A stretch of 64,000 nucleotides of DNA from Desmodesmus armatus. Taxonomy: Eukaryota; Chlorophyta; Chlorophyceae; Sphaeropleales; Scenedesmaceae. The translations under genes and the position numbers were made by a program. Position 1 is the stretch's first letter. Each line of letters starts with the position of its first letter. Under the pieces are notes generated by a model, which had not been told where the DNA came from, did not search any database, and saw only the letters and a list, made by a program, of their open reading frames with translations. Where the stretch lies: assembly GCA_007449985.2 (NCBI GenBank), contig VIIQ02000039.1, positions 186,001 to 250,000 on the forward strand, given 5' to 3'. This document shows, piece after piece, positions 55,501 to 61,500 of the stretch.

Positions 55501-58500
55501 GCTTGAGCCGGTAGCATCTGGTACCAGGGCACCAGGCACCTGCACAGGCGACGGCGACTGCACAGAAGCAGGCTTCTCCTGCAGCAAGGCCACACAGACC
55601 CGGGTTTGCACTTGTGTCAACAATACTGGCGCCGTCTCCTGCCAGATGTACGGTGTCTGTGAAAGGACACCATGCAAGGTCTGCAGTGACTGCATTGAGG
55701 GCCTGCAGGACTTCATCAATAGCACATCAGGTGCTGACAACAGCTCAGTTGTGGCCGAAAACTTCCAGAGCATTTGTGGGCGCACAAACAGCACACAACG
55801 CATGTGTGAAGCATCTTCAGCGTTCATTCAGTCAAGCAACAGGGGCAACTTGGGACGTCGCGCTGGCGCTCTGTGCTCCATGCTTGGTAAGTACTGCTGC
55901 TGCTTCTAGGCTTGCGGCTGCAGACGGAGGTTGCAGGAATGTATGACCTGTCATGAACATGACCTGTCATGAACAGCCTAGCTGTGCTTGCAAGCTACTG
56001 CTCAGCTGTCTTTGCAGTGGTTGGTGTGTGTGGCCATCAAATGCTTGACCCATGTCTCCAGAAATACCTTATTGGCATCGCGTGCGTCAGTGCAAGCATG
56101 CTCAACTACTGCTGACACTCGGCACGCCATGCTGCGAATCCTGCAGGCCAGTGTGCTGGGTCAGTTTTGACAGACTCCAAATGCATGGTGAAAGCAAGCA
56201 GCTCCCTTTCAGGAAGGCTGGATCTGTGCACCATGGAAGGAGTGTTCTCTGGTAGGAGGTCTCTCCCTGATGTCTTCACTGGAAATGCAACAGGTAGGCG
56301 GTTTCCCTCTGGCAGGGCTCCCCTGTCAATAGGTCTACATATCGGTCGTACTTCTCATATCTTGCCTTACAAAGAGCGGCTTGTTTGTGCGGCACAAAGC
56401 AACCCACAGCTGTTGCACCCCATAGTGTGTTCACTACTGACTAAACTGTTTCTGTGCTGCAGAGCTGCCACCTGGAGTGTGCACATCTGACTCCAACTGC
56501 CCGTCGGGCAGCGAGTGCAACCTCAAGAATGCCACAAGGGTGTGTCGTTGCAGCGCTGGCTTTGACAACTGCCAGCCTCCTCCACCCACTGGCTTCTGCC
56601 AGCCCAAGCCACAGCCCCTCCCTCAGCTTAGCAGGTGGGTTGAATTGCTTGGTCGGTTTGTCAAAAAAGGTGAGGCTCACATGCATTTGCAGGTCAATAC
56701 TTCTGTGGTCATGTGGCTCGTATTGCTGGCAGTGTGGAGGCATGCATCACCTGGACCGGTGACGAACATTGCACAAAATAGGGTGAGAGTGATAGCAAGG
56801 CTGTGGTTGTTCCACTACGCAGGTGTGAGACGTGCCGAAGGTGTTTGGATGACTTCAGCGTCACTGCCGACATGGAAGGCAATGCAGCCACCCTTGCAAC
56901 AGCCTTCAGGGCCGCATGTGTGAACAAGGGCCGTTTCAGTGCAGACTGCGATAGGGCAGAGAGGGCTATCAGGGCCAGTTTCAATGGCAATCTTGGCAGG
57001 AGGGTGGGAGCAGTCTGCCGCTTACTGGGCGAATGTGACGCTGGCCTGGCCACCAATGCTACATGTGTGCTGACAGGGGACGGCAAGGATGGCCAGCTGT
57101 CGGAGTGCCTGAAGGGCGGCGTCAGCACCGGCACAGCTATTGCAGGCATCGGTAAGTGGTGAAGTAGTACAACCCTCTGAGCTTCCATTCCAATTCAAAC
57201 GCCATGCATTCAGAGCATGGTGCGGCATGTGCTGGCAAATGGAGGTTATCGTATTGACAGCAGTGCAGAAGTTGCATGTTCACACATGAATACATACATA
57301 TATGTATGCTGACCCAGGACTTCTTTGCTGACTGCTGCAGCTACATCAGTCCCACCACCTGGCACGTGCTTCAGTGATGCTGACTGCGCAGCTGACAAGC
57401 AGTGCTCGTCAGCCGTCCTGGTGGACGTCTGCACCTGTAGGGCAGGAACAGATTCCTGCAACTCTATGAACACCTGCCAAGACCGCCCCAAACCACCTGC
57501 TCCCGCGGTGGTCGAGCTCACGTCCTGCCAGAAGTGTGAGGCGTGTGTGCAGCTCATGCAGCCAGTGGTGGATGAAACCAAGGCCCTGTCAGACAGGTTC
57601 CAGATTGGCGACATTGTGTTCGACAAATGCAAGCAGCTCTGGAAGGACACAACAGCCACCAACGGGGACCTGGCATGCTCTCAGCTACGCAAGAGCATCA
57701 GGATGAGCACTGCAGGCGTTACTGGCAAGCGTGCTGGCTTGATCTGCTCTCTCATGAGCGAGTGCGACGCTGCAACCCTTGGCAGTGACTGCAGCATCAA
57801 CGCCACCACAGCTGTCGGCATTCTGGACTTGTGCACTGTGGAGGGAGTCTTCAATGCTTCCATGGTGCCAGGCATTCTGGCGACTGCAGGTGGGTGCAAG
57901 TCCAAGCTCAGCTGCTTGCAACACATGATGCAACATATGATGAAGCCAGCCTGGCTGAGCATCACCAGTGCGATGCACCCCAGTGTTTTTGTTCTGATGC
58001 CCCAGAAACGGTCAGCAGTGAGCAGCACTGGCAAATTCATGCTCGTGCTATTCTGGCACCCTGTGCTTCTGTCTTGTCCTGCAGGTGTACCTGAGGGCCA
58101 GTGCGAGTCTGATCAGGACTACAACAAGGGCAGCAACAGGGGCAACATCTGTGACCAGGCCAGCACAACCGCCGCCTGCACATGCAGTGCTGGCGTCGAC
58201 AGCTGCAAGCAGCTTGGCACGTGCATCAAGTTCTGCGACAGCGCCCAGGCAAAGCGCAAGCTGGAGACCGCCAACAACCAAGTGGTGGTGTGCGACCCCT
58301 TCCTGCCAAACACATGCAGCGGCGGCCTTGTCTGCCAGCCAAGCAGTGCTGGTGTGCAGCTAGTCTGCAGGGACGATGCTGGTATCGTCCCTGTCGAGAT
58401 TGGTGGCGTGTGTGTCCCAGCGAAGCGGGAGCTCCTGTCAGCACGGTTCTCACCCGATGGCAAGCAGATCTCCATTGCCCTCAACGCTGCCACCCGTACT

Positions 58501-61500
58501 GCAGCTTTCAGCTGCAGCAGCCTCTTCACTCAGTCCGGCAGCATTGCATTGGGCGCCCGTGCCTGGTGCTCTGCTGCCGACCGTGTGCTGACCGTGCAGC
58601 TGGATGGCTCGGCAACCCTGTTGCCTGGCGCCACTCTCAGCCTGCGCGAAAATCAGACAGTGCTGGTGGACAAGCTGCAGTCTGGTGTGGTGTTCAAGGG
58701 CAGTGTGGCCGTTGCGGCCTGCTCTGAGTGCACTCCGCCAATCGCCACTGTCACAGGACCTCAGGTGCGATAATGTTAATGTGTTGTTAATGCACACGCA
58801 AGCAACCTACAGGGAGTTCAGGACGCGGGGTCGCGCCACTGCATGGTATGTTTCTCGGCCAGTCGTGTGTTCGTCAATCGAGACGTTGTTGTGCTTGCAA
58901 TGCTGCACATCTACACGAGACTGTACTGGACTTACCTTTCTTTCACTCTATCGTTATGCGACTTGCAGGTTGTTGCCGAGTCATGCGACACTTTCTCAGC
59001 TGCGGCCACTGTGTTTGATGCCAGCTTCTGCTCCGACCCCTCTGGGCGGCCGTTGCAGTCCCTAGAGTGGGGCCAAGACGCGGCAGCAGGCAACAATCCA
59101 GTGCTGGCTGCTGTTGTCAACGAAGTCAACAAGGGCCTCAGTGTCAATGCCAAGAGCTTGCTCAGCTTGCCTGCAGCCAGTGTTGCACAGCTCAGCGATG
59201 GTGACTACACCCTGACTGTGAGGGTCACAAACTTCCTGAATCAGTCAGCGGTTGCCAAGCTGACTTTCAACAAGGTCGGACCTGGTACAGCCCCTGTCAT
59301 CAGCATCGTGGGAGGGCCTACACAGTCGTTCAAGATTGCGGATGGTGTCAACCTGGCATCAGCACTTGAGCCCACATCTGTGTGTGCTGGCAAGACGGTG
59401 AGCTGCTGCATACTGTGTGAATGGCATCTTATCTGAGTGCAGCTGTCCTGCAACCAATGCAAATCTTAGCATTTGGTTGTGTTTGTTGGTCTCGCTTGTG
59501 GTGCACCAAAACGCGCCTGCATTCAAGCTTAGCTACGAAGTGTACTGCATGCTTGCATAATGATGTTGCAGGTGATTTACAAGTGGGAGTCACTTGATGG
59601 GTGGGGTGGCATCCCCAGCGGCGGGTACTCCCTCAAGAACCTGGTGCTGCCCCCTCCAGTGCCTGCTGAGGCAGGACAGGCCTACAGGCTGCGGCTCACA
59701 GCGCGCTTCACAGGCAGCACTGCTGCAGCCACTGCTGACGTAGCCCTCACTGCCGTGGGCACACCCCTGTCAGCTGTGCTGCTGGGCCCCAGTGGAGATA
59801 TTATGGGTGACAAGCCCATTGTGCTGGATGCTTCACGCTCTGTAGACCCGGATGACCCGAAGGTATGTAGTGGTATTGCTACAGCTTGTACGTGTGGCTG
59901 TGCACAGCAGCATTGCACGTACTGCTGGTGGTGTGCCTTCGAGCTGCTTGTCGGATATTGGGTCTCACAACAATTGAGGTCCGCGAAGGATAGAAAGGCA
60001 GTCACCCCACACATACAGTGTTGTATGTGTGGGGTTCAAACCAAACTGCTGGCAGCATGTCCAGCATGTGGCCAAATGACTAAAAACAAAGCTATCTGCT
60101 GCTGCAGGCCACCACCCCGCTGTCATACAGCTGGGACTGTGTGCGTGAGGACTTCCCCAAGCCATGCTTCGCCGGCACTGACATGGGCACCATCAAGGGC
60201 GCCAGGTACGGAGAGTAGGGCAGCTCTTGGATGTTTTGGAAGAGCCACAGTCCACTTACCATCTGGTACCACACAGCTTGGCAGCGCTCTGCATAGTCAA
60301 CCCAGCCACAAGCACGACTTACCCCTTCCTGAGTTGCTTGCTGTTGCAATCAGCTATGTGCTCCTTGTCTGTTGCATCACAGGTGGGAGATCCCAGCTGG
60401 TCTGCTTCCAGGGTTGGAGAAGGTGCACACCTTCACCGTCACTGTGTCAAAGGGCACTGGCGAAGCAGAACGCATCGCAAAACAGTCCCTGCAGGTCCGC
60501 CCACGTGACCCAGCAGTGCCCATCCCGACCGGCGTCTTGGCACGTGACTGCAGCGGCGCCTGCAGCGCAAGACACTCAGCTGTCCAGCCACTCAGTGTAT
60601 CCCTGAAGCTGGAAAAGCAGGCTGCACTGCTCGCCAGTGCAGACAAGCAGGTGCAGATTGAATGGGCTGTCCATCCAACGGGGCTGAAAGACCTTGTGGT
60701 GCCCGATGGCGCACTGTCTGCGAGCGCCACGCGCAACGGGCAGGTTCAGCTGATCGTCCCACCAGAGGCCCTGCCCAACGCAGCAGCTGTCACGGTGTCT
60801 GTGGTGTTAAGGATCACTGGGCAGCAGGGACAGGGTTCAGCTTCCCTGTCGGTGCCTCTCAACTCCCCACCAGTTGTCAAGGAGGGAGGAGGATTGGCCA
60901 TTGAGTGGTTGGGCAATGGCAACCATGCAGGGCAAGCTCCGTGCAGGCTGTCGATGCCCGGCATCAGTGATGACGAAGAGCTCACGTAAGTGGCATCGGC
61001 ATAAGGCGGGCTTTGCTCGCCTCATGCAAGGGGCTGTCCCATCGGCGCAGTTCGAATGCAAGGCAGCTTCGGCCATTCACTGTGATCGCCCTTGATCGAC
61101 CCGACAACCCGCTGCCCCATGGTCTGATCGTGAGTTGTGTCTGTTTGCTGCTGGGCACTGTGCAGGTACGAAATCTTCAAGGGTTCTGAGTTCGTGAAGC
61201 GCACCAAATCCAGCACCTACACGTTCGGTGCAAGCGAGTTTGCTGAGGGCACCACGACGCTGTATGTGCGTGCAATCGACCCCGAGGGCGCCGACGTCCG
61301 CACCAGCATCGACGTGACAGTGCTGCCAAAGAAGGATGACTTCGACGTTGACAGCGAACTCTTCTCTGTGGACGTCCAAAAAGCGGTGGGCAGCAACGAC
61401 CCGAGCATGTTGGCCCAAACTGGCTCCCAGTTGAGCACGCTGACTGGTATGTCAAAGGGCAACTCCAAGGGTGGCAAATCAGGCCGTCGGCTGCTGGAAG

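Noticed and set aside
56165..56293. Later acceptor (AG at 56163-56164) for the exon starting at 56147
   Set aside because: In frame, but it would remove the Gly-Gln-Cys that completes the sixth cysteine of saposin-like module 9.
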